DNA of 64,000 nucleotides from Candidatus Halobonum tyrrellensis G22 (GTDB taxonomy: Archaea > Halobacteriota > Halobacteria > Halobacteriales > Haloferacaceae): contig NZ_ASGZ01000021.1 in the NCBI RefSeq assembly GCF_000495475.1, positions 21,146 through 85,145 of the forward strand, in the 5' to 3' direction. This document shows, one piece after another, positions 42,403 through 51,555 of the stretch. The number at the start of each line of letters is the position of its first letter. Position 1 is the stretch's first letter. The notes below the pieces were generated by a model. The model saw only the letters and a program-made list of their open reading frames with translations, was not told where the DNA came from and made no database searches. Made by a program: the position numbers and the translations under genes.

Positions 42403-43667
42403 GGCGCGGACTCGTCGGTGAGTTCGCCCGCGAGGTTCCGGCCCATCGCGTCGGCGGGCTCTTCCGCGTTCGCGAGCGCCCACATCAGCTTCACCTTCGC
42501 GGTGCCGGGGAGGGTGTCGCCCGCCTCCACGACGCCGGCGTCCAGCAGGTCCCGCCCGGTGTCGTACACGCGGTCACAGACCCGGCCCTCGATACACTGG
42601 CTGGTCATCACGACCGTCGCGCCGTCGTCGACCAACTCCGACAGCCGCGGGATCAGGTCGGTGTGGACGTGCCCGAGACCCGTCCCCTCGACGACGACGC
42701 CGTCCTTCCCGCTGAGGTAGTCGAGCGCCGCGGGGTCCATCCCGGGCGTGAACTTCACGAGCTCCACCTCGGGGTCGAGCTCCGCCGCGAGCGCGAGCTC
42801 CGTCCCGCCGCGTTCGGCGTACTCCTTCCCGTCGGCGAACGACACCGTCACCTCCCCGGTTCCGTAGTCGACGCGGCCGAGCGGCGCCGCCCCCACGGTC
42901 TCGAAGGCGTCCCGGCGGGAGGTGTGGTTCTTCCGGACGCGCGTCCCGCGGTGGAGCGCGCAGTAGTCGTCGGAGGGGGAGCCGTGCATACAGACCATCA
43001 CCTCCGCGCAGTCGCTCTTGGCCGCCTCGACGGCGCAGACCGCGTTCATCACGTTGTCCGAGGAGGGGCGGTCGGCGGACCGCTGACTCCCCGTGAACAC
43101 CACGGGGACGGGCGTGTCGAGTACGAACGACAGCGCCGACGCCGAGAACTGCATCGTGTCGGTGCCGTGCATCACGACCACGCCGTCGGCGCCCGCCTCG
43201 ATCTCCTCGCGGACGGTCTCGGCCAACTCGCGCCACACCTCGGGGTCCATGTTCTCCGAGAGGATGTTCGTCACCACCCGGCCGCGGTAGTTGGCGCGGC
43301 CGGCGAGTTCGGGCACCGCCCGGAGGACGTCCTCGGCGTCGAACTGCGCGGTGACCGCGCCCGTGCGGTAGTCGACGGTGGAGGCGATGGTGCCGCCCGT
43401 CGAGACGAGCGCCACCGTCGGCAGGTTGTCGTCGAAGTCGATCTCCGACCCCTCGTCCGCCTCGTCGTCCCCGTCGCCCGGGTCGCCCACGTCGCGGACG
43501 CCGCGTTCGAGCAGTTCCACCTCCGCGTCGGACCGGTCGACGCCGACGTTGTAGCCGCCGTCGAGTTTGACGACAAGGTGCGTCTCGTCGCTCGAGGGCA
43601 TCAACACCCCCTCGTTCGTCACGTCCGCGCGGGTGAGGCGGACGCGGTCGCCGGGACTCGGTGTCAT
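42393..43667 (-). CDS. gatD: Glu-tRNA(Gln) amidotransferase subunit D
   Basis: This 424-residue asparaginase-like subunit releases ammonia from glutamine for the archaeal GatDE conversion of Glu-tRNA(Gln) to Gln-tRNA(Gln). Seen are the catalytic-type STGGTIAS (about 90-97), 'VVMHGTDTMQFSA' (about 166-178), and a Lys/Asp region; the N-terminal 70 residues form the small GatD-specific beta domain. The partner GatE gene is not in the window. The start ATG 43667 follows good composition. Confidence 0.93.
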   Translation of the reverse strand: MTPSPGDRVRLTRADVTNEGVLMPSSDETHLVVKLDGGYNVGVDRSDAEVELLERGVRDVGDPGDGDDEADEGSEIDFDDNLPTVALVSTGGTIASTVDYRTGAVTAQFDAEDVLRAVPELAGRANYRGRVVTNILSENMDPEVWRELAETVREEIEAGADGVVVMHGTDTMQFSASALSFVLDTPVPVVFTGSQRSADRPSSDNVMNAVCAVEAAKSDCAEVMVCMHGSPSDDYCALHRGTRVRKNHTSRRDAFETVGAAPLGRVDYGTGEVTVSFADGKEYAERGGTELALAAELDPEVELVKFTPGMDPAALDYLSGKDGVVVEGTGLGHVHTDLIPRLSELVDDGATVVMTSQCIEGRVCDRVYDTGRDLLDAGVVEAGDTLPGTAKVKLMWALANAEEPADAMGRNLAGELTDESAPWT

Positions 43668-43985
43668 GCCCGGCGGTCGGGCCGGCGCGGACTTGAAGCT
43701 GCCCTTGTCGACTCCCGCCCCGACGGGTTCGCGCGGCTTCTGTCTCGACGGCTCCCCCGGTTCCCGCCCCGACGGCGCCCGCCGCTCCCAACCCGACGGG
43801 TCCGTTCGGCCCGCGCCCGGCCGCGGCCCCCACTCCCCGGCCGCGTCCGCGGCTCCCGCCCCCCGTCGCTTGCGGCTCCGCCGCCGGCCCGCCCGGCCGG
43901 CCGAATTGAAGAATATATCTCTTCGAACCCGGAATTTGACCGCATTTCAGTAACACTTACGTGGGATAGCCGACTACGACCTCCG
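43668..43985. other. Intergenic region between gatD and the symporter pair
   Basis: Most of it is extremely GC-rich and proline-codon rich without a supported gene. An AT-rich patch at 43913-43930 (GAAGA, then an ATATAT core, then TCTTC) is an imperfect inverted repeat around a TATA-like box, a likely promoter for the genes at 43986. Confidence 0.45.
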
Positions 43986-44210
43986 ATGACGCGGAACCGA
44001 ACCGACTATCTCTGGGTCGCGGCGTTCGCGGCGCTCGTAGCGTTCGCGGTGCCGTGGTTCCTGTGGCGGGACGCGACGGTGGTCGCGGGGCTGCCGGTGT
44101 GGCTGTGGTGGCACGTCGGCTGGATGGCGCTCGCGTCCGTCGTCTTCTACGGGTTCACGCGCGGCGCGTGGGACCGCGGTATCGACCGGGAGGTGCTCCG
44201 GCGTGGTTGA
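43986..44210 (+). CDS. DUF3311 small subunit of a sodium/solute symporter
   Basis: The 74-residue protein has two transmembrane helices (about 9-25 and 38-56) and the WLWWHVGW motif seen in DUF3311 proteins. Such genes precede SSS-family symporter genes, and here the stop overlaps the next start by 8 bases. It probably acts as a small subunit. Confidence 0.82.
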   Translation: MTRNRTDYLWVAAFAALVAFAVPWFLWRDATVVAGLPVWLWWHVGWMALASVVFYGFTRGAWDRGIDREVLRRG

Positions 44211-45714
44211 CGAGACGACGCTCTCTTTGGCCATCGTCGCGGGCTACCTCGTGGTCGCGCTCGCCATCGGACTGCTCGCCTACCGGCTGACCGACCGGAA
44301 CGCCGAGGACTACTACCTCGCCTCGCGGTCGATGGGGACGGTCGTGCTGCTGTTTACGACGTTCGCGACCTTACTCTCCGCGTTCACCTTCTTCGGCGGT
44401 CCCAACCTGGCGTACTCGGCGGGTCCCGAGTGGATCCTCGTGATGGGTGCGATGGACGGCATCGTGTTCGCCGTCCTCTGGTACGTCATCGGCTACAAGC
44501 AGTGGCTGGTGGGTCGGGAACACGGCTACGTGACGCTCGGCGAGATGCTGGGCGACCGGTTCGGCTCCGCCTCGCTGCGGGGGCTGATCGCCGTGGTGAG
44601 TCTGGTGTGGCTGTTCCCGTACGTGATGCTCCAGCAGGTGGGGGCGGGGCAGGCGCTCGCCGGCCTGACGGGCGGCGCGCTCCCCTACTGGGCGGGTGCG
44701 GCGCTGATCACCGTGTTCATGGTCGCGTACGTCGTCCTCTCGGGGCTGCGCGGCGTCGCGTGGACGGACACGCTCCAGGGGCTGTTCATGCTCGGTATCG
44801 TCTGGGTCGCCGTCGGCTGGGTGCTGACGGCGGCGGGCGGCGCCGGCACCATCGCCGACTCGTTGGCGTCCAGTAACCCGGAGTTTCTCGCGCTCGGCGG
44901 CGGGCTCTACTCCCCGCAGTGGATGATCGCACAGGCGGTGGTCATCGCGTTCGGCGTCACCATGTTCCCGCAGGTCAACCAGCGGTTCTTCGTGGCCGAC
45001 TCCGCCGAGACGCTCAAGCGCTCGTTCGCGCTGTGGCCCGTCGCGGTTCTCCTCCTGTTCGTGCCCGCGTTCCTGCTGGGGACGTGGGCCGCGGGACTCG
45101 GCGTCGAGGTGCCCGCGGGGAGCAACGTCCTCCCCGCACTCCTGACGGAGTACACGCCGGTGTGGTTCGCCGCGCTGGTGGTCGCGGGCGCGATGGCCGC
45201 GATGATGTCCTCGTCGGACTCGATGCTGCTGTCGGGGTCGTCGTACCTCACGCGGGACCTCTACCGGCCGTTCGTCGCCCCGGGGGCGAGCGACGCCCGC
45301 GAGGGGTGGGTCGCCCGGGTCGGCGTCGCCGTCTTCGCGACGCTGACGTTCGTCGCCTCGCTGTTCGCGGCGGAGGGGGCGACCGAACTCTCCTTCCTCG
45401 TCACGCTGGGCGACACCGCCTTCGGCGGGTACGCACAGCTCACCATCCCCGTGCTGCTCGCGCTCTACTGGGGCGGGACGACCCGCACCGGCATCGTCGC
45501 GGGCGTGACCGCCGGACAGGTCGCGTACCTCGCGCACGTGCTCGTCTCGGAGGTGCAGTTCGCGGGGACGACGTGGCTCGGCGCGACGTACCACACGTGG
45601 GACTACGCGCTGTGGTGTATGCTGCTCGGCCTCGCGGTGACCGTCGGCGTCTCGCGGGCGACGGCCCACTCCGTCGGCGAGGACGCCGCGAAGTTCGGCG
45701 TCGGCGCGGACTGA
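44203..45714 (+). CDS. Sodium:solute symporter (SSS family)
   Basis: This 503-residue membrane protein with about 13 helices shows SSS features: 'YYLASRSMGTVVLLFTTFATLLSAFTFFG' region early (about 33-60), 'GLRGVAWTDTLQGLFM' (about 182-197) and 'AMAAMMSSSDSMLLSGSS' (about 330-346) with the serines that bind sodium. GTG 44203 overlaps the DUF3311 gene. The cargo cannot be told; relatives carry small organic acids or pantothenate. Confidence 0.9.
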   Translation: MVDETTLSLAIVAGYLVVALAIGLLAYRLTDRNAEDYYLASRSMGTVVLLFTTFATLLSAFTFFGGPNLAYSAGPEWILVMGAMDGIVFAVLWYVIGYKQWLVGREHGYVTLGEMLGDRFGSASLRGLIAVVSLVWLFPYVMLQQVGAGQALAGLTGGALPYWAGAALITVFMVAYVVLSGLRGVAWTDTLQGLFMLGIVWVAVGWVLTAAGGAGTIADSLASSNPEFLALGGGLYSPQWMIAQAVVIAFGVTMFPQVNQRFFVADSAETLKRSFALWPVAVLLLFVPAFLLGTWAAGLGVEVPAGSNVLPALLTEYTPVWFAALVVAGAMAAMMSSSDSMLLSGSSYLTRDLYRPFVAPGASDAREGWVARVGVAVFATLTFVASLFAAEGATELSFLVTLGDTAFGGYAQLTIPVLLALYWGGTTRTGIVAGVTAGQVAYLAHVLVSEVQFAGTTWLGATYHTWDYALWCMLLGLAVTVGVSRATAHSVGEDAAKFGVGAD

Positions 45715-45804
45715 TCCCGGTCCGGTCGGACCGCGAAGCCGGACCGCCCCCGTCCGGCTCGCGACCCCCCCGGGGGCACTACCCGACGGGGGACCGTCCG
45801 CGGC

Positions 45805-48555
45805 TCACTCCTCGCTCGGTACGTCGACCGAGACGGTGTGCTCGCCGGGACCGAACGTCTCCGTGGACGCGCGGAGGTACTCCTGTTCGTCCGCGCCCGC
45901 GGCGCTGAACGACTCGTTGGGCGTCTCGTACACCGCGAGCGAGACGGTGCGTTCACAGCCGTCGGCGACCGTAAACCGGATCGAGGCGGTCCCGTCTTCG
46001 ACGCCGATGTGGCCGTAGTCGAGACACTCGCGGATCTCCGCGCTCGGCCACGCCGTCCCCTTGTCGAGGATGCCCCCGGCGGCCGTGCCGCGCGCGAACC
46101 GCATCAGCCGGTCCTGCTCGGCGTACAGCCCCTCCTCGCCGAGTTCCTCGATGGGCTGGCCGGCGACGAAGTCCACCTGGTAGTACTGGTGGTCGCCGTC
46201 GCCGGTGCCGTCGTCGCCGGTCCCGTCGCCGCCGTCGCCGTCGGCGGGCGCGTCGAGGGTGAACGTCGTCTCCAGGCCGTCGACGAACAGGCGGAACTCG
46301 CCCGCCGGGACCACCCGCTCGCCGGTGTCGGTCATGTCGCCGGGAACGACCGCCAGCGTCGACAGCGGCGACGTTATCTCGACCCGTCTGGTCTCGCCGG
46401 GGTCGAGCGAGACGCGTTCGAATCCGACGAGCGTCCGCTGGGGGTAGATGACCGGCGCGCTGTCGCGCGTGGCCGACACCTGCACCACGTCGTCGCCCGC
46501 GCGGTCACCCGCGTTGGTGACCGAGACGCTCGCGGTCAGCGACCCGCCCGACGTCGACACCTGTAGGTCGGTGTACTCGAAGGAGGTGTAGCTCATGCCG
46601 TGGCCGAACTCGAACCGCGGCGGGTCGTCGACCGGGTGGAGCGCGTTGTGGACGTTCGGCACCTGTCCGACCGTGACGGGCCACCGGAACGGGAGGTGGC
46701 CGCCGGGGTTGACCTCGCCGAACAGCACGTCGGCTATCGCGTCGCCGCCCGCCGACCCGGGCTGGTACGCCATCACCGACGCGTCGAACCGGTCGAACAC
46801 CTCGGTGCCCCGCGGCCGGCCCGCGATCACGACGCCGATCAGCGGGGTGTCCGTCCCGGCGACGGTGTCGACGAGTTCCTGTTGGGCGGGGTGGAGGTGG
46901 AGGTGGTTGGCGTCGCCCGGACCCTCTGAGTAGGGTCCCTCGCCGACCACGACGACCGCGGCGTCGGCCTCGTCGGCCGCGGTCTCCACCTCGCCGGGGT
47001 TGTCGAAGCTGTACTCGTCGAGGCCGCCGTAGACGTCCCAGGTGTGTTCGATCGGCATCGTCACCACCTCGGTCGACGACGACACCGCGTTCTCGACGCC
47101 CTCGACCACCGTCGTCGCGGGGACGCGCGAGAGGTCGACCGAGTCGAGCGTGAGCCCCTGCCAGCCGAGCGTCCACCCGCCCATCTGCATCAGCGGGTTG
47201 TCGATCCGGGGGCCGGCGACGAGAACCGACCCGAGGTCCGGGTCGAGCGGGAGCGTGTCGTCGGCGTTCTGCAGCAGCGTCATCGACTTCGTTGCGGTCT
47301 CGCGGGCGTCGTCGAGTCCCGCGCTGATCGTCTCGCTCACCGACTCCGTCTCGGCGACCGGTTGGTCGAACAGCCCGACGTTCTCCTTGAACCGGAGGAC
47401 CCGCGCGACCGCTTGGTCGATCCGGTCGCGGCTCACCTTCCCCTCCTCGACGAGTTCGACCAGGATGGAGGTGAACTCGCCGACGTCGTCGGGGTTCATG
47501 TACATGTCGACGCCCGCGTTGACGCCGAGCATGGTCGCCTCCTTCAGGTCGGCGGCGTAGTTGTGGATGGTGACCATCCGCTTGAAGTCCTTCCAGTCGG
47601 AGACCACCATCCCCTCGTACCCCCACTCGCCGCGCAGCAGGTCCGTCAACAGCCACTTCGAGGCGTGCGCGGGCACGCCGTTGACCGAGCTACTGTTGAC
47701 CATCACCGTCTCCGCGCCCGCGTCGATGCCCGCCTCGTGCGGCGGGAGGTGGAACTGCCGGAGGTAGCGGGCGGGCAACTGCGCCGCGGTGCGGTCGTTG
47801 CCGTTGAGCGGCTGCGAGTAGCCCGCGAAGTGCTTCTGACACGCGCCGACCGCCTTGTCGTACTGGTCGGTGGCGCGTTCGTACCCCTCGACTTTCGCGC
47901 GGCCCATCCGTTCGGCGAGGCGGACCGACTCGGTGAACCCCTCGTAGAAGCGTCCCCAGCGGGGGTCGCGCTGGATGTCGTTGGCGGGCGAGAACGTCCA
48001 GTGGGCGCCCATCGCGCGGACCGACTCGCCCGTGAGTGCCGCCATCTCGCGGGCCGTCGAGGGGTCCCAGGTCGCGCCGACGCCGAGGTTGTGCGGGAAG
48101 ATGGGGGCGTCGTACACCAGGTCGTTGCCGTGGACCGCGTCGACCCCGTAGACGAACGGCACTCCCAGCCGCGTGTTCTCCATCGCCCACTCCTGTAGCC
48201 GGTTTACGCCCGCCGCAACCTCGCTCGCCTCGAACGACGGCGGCGCCGCCCCGCCCGAGAGGATGGAGCCGACGTGGTGTTCCGTGAAGAGGTCGCCCAC
48301 CTCCTCGGGGTCGAAACTGCTCACCGCCATCTGCGTCATCTGCCCCACCTTCTCCTCTAAGGTCATCTCCGACAGCAGGTTCCGAACCCGCTGGGAGAAC
48401 TCGCCGGGGTCCGACTCGGCCGCGCTCGCGCCCTCCGCGAACGCGGCGGTCGCCGCCACTCCGCCGGTCGCCTGGAGGAACCGCCGCCGCGACGACCCGA
48501 GCAGTCCCGTCTCCGATTCCGTTCGCCGATTCGCGTCGCTATCTTCTCCTGACAT
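45805..48555 (-). CDS. Secreted glycoside hydrolase family 3 (beta-glucosidase-like)
   Basis: This 916-residue protein starts at ATG 48555 with a twin-arginine signal (SSRRRFLQATGGVAATAAFAEG), so it is exported folded. The GH3 N-terminal barrel follows with GMVVSDW (nucleophile Asp) near residue 307, then the GH3 C-terminal sandwich domain, a fibronectin-III-like domain ('ASVSVTNAGDRAGDDVVQV'), an acidic Gly/Asp linker and an extra C-terminal domain of about 130 residues with an ExoP-like look. It probably releases glucose from oligosaccharides outside the cell. The upstream region is AT-rich with TATA-like elements. Confidence 0.9.
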   Translation of the reverse strand: MSGEDSDANRRTESETGLLGSSRRRFLQATGGVAATAAFAEGASAAESDPGEFSQRVRNLLSEMTLEEKVGQMTQMAVSSFDPEEVGDLFTEHHVGSILSGGAAPPSFEASEVAAGVNRLQEWAMENTRLGVPFVYGVDAVHGNDLVYDAPIFPHNLGVGATWDPSTAREMAALTGESVRAMGAHWTFSPANDIQRDPRWGRFYEGFTESVRLAERMGRAKVEGYERATDQYDKAVGACQKHFAGYSQPLNGNDRTAAQLPARYLRQFHLPPHEAGIDAGAETVMVNSSSVNGVPAHASKWLLTDLLRGEWGYEGMVVSDWKDFKRMVTIHNYAADLKEATMLGVNAGVDMYMNPDDVGEFTSILVELVEEGKVSRDRIDQAVARVLRFKENVGLFDQPVAETESVSETISAGLDDARETATKSMTLLQNADDTLPLDPDLGSVLVAGPRIDNPLMQMGGWTLGWQGLTLDSVDLSRVPATTVVEGVENAVSSSTEVVTMPIEHTWDVYGGLDEYSFDNPGEVETAADEADAAVVVVGEGPYSEGPGDANHLHLHPAQQELVDTVAGTDTPLIGVVIAGRPRGTEVFDRFDASVMAYQPGSAGGDAIADVLFGEVNPGGHLPFRWPVTVGQVPNVHNALHPVDDPPRFEFGHGMSYTSFEYTDLQVSTSGGSLTASVSVTNAGDRAGDDVVQVSATRDSAPVIYPQRTLVGFERVSLDPGETRRVEITSPLSTLAVVPGDMTDTGERVVPAGEFRLFVDGLETTFTLDAPADGDGGDGTGDDGTGDGDHQYYQVDFVAGQPIEELGEEGLYAEQDRLMRFARGTAAGGILDKGTAWPSAEIRECLDYGHIGVEDGTASIRFTVADGCERTVSLAVYETPNESFSAAGADEQEYLRASTETFGPGEHTVSVDVPSEE

Positions 48556-48752
48556 CTGTTGGTCCCGTGCGGGGCGAGGCCCCGTGTCACGGTCCGATAG
48601 AATTCGGTTAAAAATTCGTGATCGAATAAGTAGTTGGAAAATACACAATTTCGAACGGGAGTATTCGGCGCGCGGCCGTCGGGGCGCGCTTTCGCCGCCG
48701 ACACCACGGCTCCGGGGTCGCTCCCCGCTCGATTGCCCGCCACCGGACGAAC

Positions 48753-50111
48753 TCACTCCAGGTAGCCGAGGTCCCGAAGCCGCCGTTTCGTGCCGCCGCT
48801 CATGTCGCTGTCCCCGGCGTACGAGTCGTCCCCCGCGTCGAGCATCTCCCTCCGCCCGCGGAGGAGTTCGTACTCGGGCAGGTCCTCCGAGGGGGGGTCG
48901 TCGTGGAGCCAGTCCCCGACGACCAGGTCGCTGTCCGTCTCGACGGAGACTACCGTGGTCTCCTTGGAGGGAGGCCCGCCGAAGTCCATCGGGTCGTGAC
49001 CCATCTCCGACAGCGCGGGCGTCGTCGGCTCCTCGTCCCCGTCGATCACCGGCCGGAGGGACCGGCCGTCGAGTCCGTCCGGCGGAGCGACGCCGAGGTA
49101 GTCGTATATCGTCGGGACGACGTCGACGAGCGAGACCGGCGTGTGCACCCTCCGGGCGGGGAGGTCCTCGGACCACACCACCAGCGGGACGTGGGTGAGG
49201 GGGGAGCCGAGCCGAGCGCTCCTGTGTCCGAACTGTCCGAACTCGCCGAGTAGTTCGCCGTGGTCGGCGGTGAACACGATCAGCGTCTCGGACAGTTCCC
49301 CCCTCGACTCCAACCCGCGGAGCAGCGTCCCCAGTTCGCGGTCCAGATAGGTTATCTCCTCACGGTACAGTCCCAGGATCGAACGCTGCTCGGCCGGCGG
49401 TATCGACCTCCCCGCGACGCGATTGCGCGTCAGTCGATAGTTCAGCCACAACTGCTCGGAGGGGGTGAACTCCGAGTCGGGCGCCATGTACGGGAAGTGC
49501 GTGTCCATGTACTGGTGCCAGACGAATCGCGGGGAGGCGGTCGCGTCGACCCACTCGAGGAGTCGGCCGTGTAGCTTCGACGCGTCGACGGTGACGTCGT
49601 TTCGCGCCTCCGGTATCGTCCGCGCCACAGCCTCGAACACGCGATTGCCGACCGCCTCCCCGAGTTCCGTCCGTCTCAGGTCTGTCAGCCGCGGGTGGTT
49701 GGGGAACCCGGACTTCAACTCGCGTAGCAGCCTCCGCACCCCCCGAACGACCGGGTCCGCCGCCCGGTCCTCGGTGAACTGGTGGAAGTCGTCGAAGCCC
49801 CGGGCGTACCCCCGCTCGGCGGAACACCACCCGTTCGAGTGGTAGCCGGCGGTGTCGTACCCCGCTTCCGACAGCCTGGGGGCGACCATCGGGCGGTCCG
49901 GGCTGATGTCCTTGTACCCGTACGTGAACGGGAACGCGCCGGACAGCAGGGCCGGTGTACTCACCGAAGTTCCCGGTCCGGGCGACCTCGCCCGGGTGAA
50001 ATCCACGCCGTCCCGTCGGAGTCGGTCGAGTGTCGGCGTGTCGGTCTGGTTGGTGGCGAGGAAGTCCTGGCGCAACGAATCGGCCACCAACAACAGCACG
50101 TTTTCGAACAT
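48753..50111 (-). CDS. Sulfatase-like hydrolase/transferase
   Basis: This 452-residue alkaline-phosphatase-superfamily enzyme has the metal-binding start 'LLLVADSLRQDF' and FTADHGELLGEFG with a following His. At the place of the sulfatase nucleophile the sequence is 'GTSVSTPALLSG', which does not match the CxPxR formylglycine motif. It may use Thr or Ser and transfer or hydrolyse phosphate or sulfate esters, for example on glycans or lipids. It is next to the GH3 gene on the same strand. An AT-rich promoter (ttaagtagtta) lies about 30 bases before the ATG at 50111. Confidence 0.82.
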   Translation of the reverse strand: MFENVLLLVADSLRQDFLATNQTDTPTLDRLRRDGVDFTRARSPGPGTSVSTPALLSGAFPFTYGYKDISPDRPMVAPRLSEAGYDTAGYHSNGWCSAERGYARGFDDFHQFTEDRAADPVVRGVRRLLRELKSGFPNHPRLTDLRRTELGEAVGNRVFEAVARTIPEARNDVTVDASKLHGRLLEWVDATASPRFVWHQYMDTHFPYMAPDSEFTPSEQLWLNYRLTRNRVAGRSIPPAEQRSILGLYREEITYLDRELGTLLRGLESRGELSETLIVFTADHGELLGEFGQFGHRSARLGSPLTHVPLVVWSEDLPARRVHTPVSLVDVVPTIYDYLGVAPPDGLDGRSLRPVIDGDEEPTTPALSEMGHDPMDFGGPPSKETTVVSVETDSDLVVGDWLHDDPPSEDLPEYELLRGRREMLDAGDDSYAGDSDMSGGTKRRLRDLGYLE

Positions 50112-50315
50112 CCCAACAGATACGCAACTGACCTGTCCAGTGGTTAAGTAGTTACTGCTCGGCGTGACAGTGACTGCCGCCGTCCGCCGTCCGGACGTCC
50201 ACTCCCGACAGCGCTTCGCGCGGCGGTCCGACGGGGGGAGGCGTTCGGTGTCGCGCCCCCGACGTGTCGCCGGACCCACGGGGCCGGCGACACCCATCCG
50301 TGAGGTGCGGGGGTC

Positions 50316-50347
50316 GAGGCTGGTGGTTTATATAAACCACCGGCCTC
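50316..50347 (+). promoter_or_regulatory. 32-bp palindrome over the TATA box
   Basis: Sixteen-base arms (50316-50331 and 50332-50347) pair perfectly except for one position; the core is GGTGGTTTATATAAACCACC. The TATA box is in its middle, about 25-30 bases before the ATG at 50359, giving a leaderless transcript. A bound dimer here would block TBP, so this is a strong operator candidate, most simply for the regulator encoded immediately downstream. Confidence 0.8.
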
Positions 50348-50358
50348 ACCTACCGCGT

Positions 50359-51267
<909 letters not shown>

Positions 51268-51411
51268 GCGAGCCCTCGATGGATGGCGGCGAACTTCTGG
51301 GTGAGCCGCCCACGAACGGGGAGTGCGAGGGCGAGCGAAGCGAGCCCTCGACGGACGGCGGCGAACTTCTGGGTGAGCCGCCCACGAACGGGGACGGCGA
51401 GGACGAGTGAT
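51268..51411 (+). repeat. 72-bp direct repeats, two full copies
   Basis: Two copies with a 72-base period start at 51268 and 51340 and differ at a few positions. They read in one frame as SEP(S)xDGGELLGEPPTNG. A third, partial copy begins at 51449 (GCGAGCCCTCGACGGACGG). The unit contains the short hairpin-like GAGGGCGAGCGAAGCGAGCCCTC. The array lies directly after the regulator gene and is probably not translated. Confidence 0.75.
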
Positions 51412-51555
51412 CGACGGGAACGTATCCCCGGACCGAGGGCGAGCGAAGCGAGCCCTCGACGGACGGGGGAAGCGAGCCCCCGGAGGGGTGGCGTCCACGA
51501 GTCGCGACGCGGTTCCCCGGACGAAGCGACGGCTCGCGGGTCGGCGCGGCCCGGG

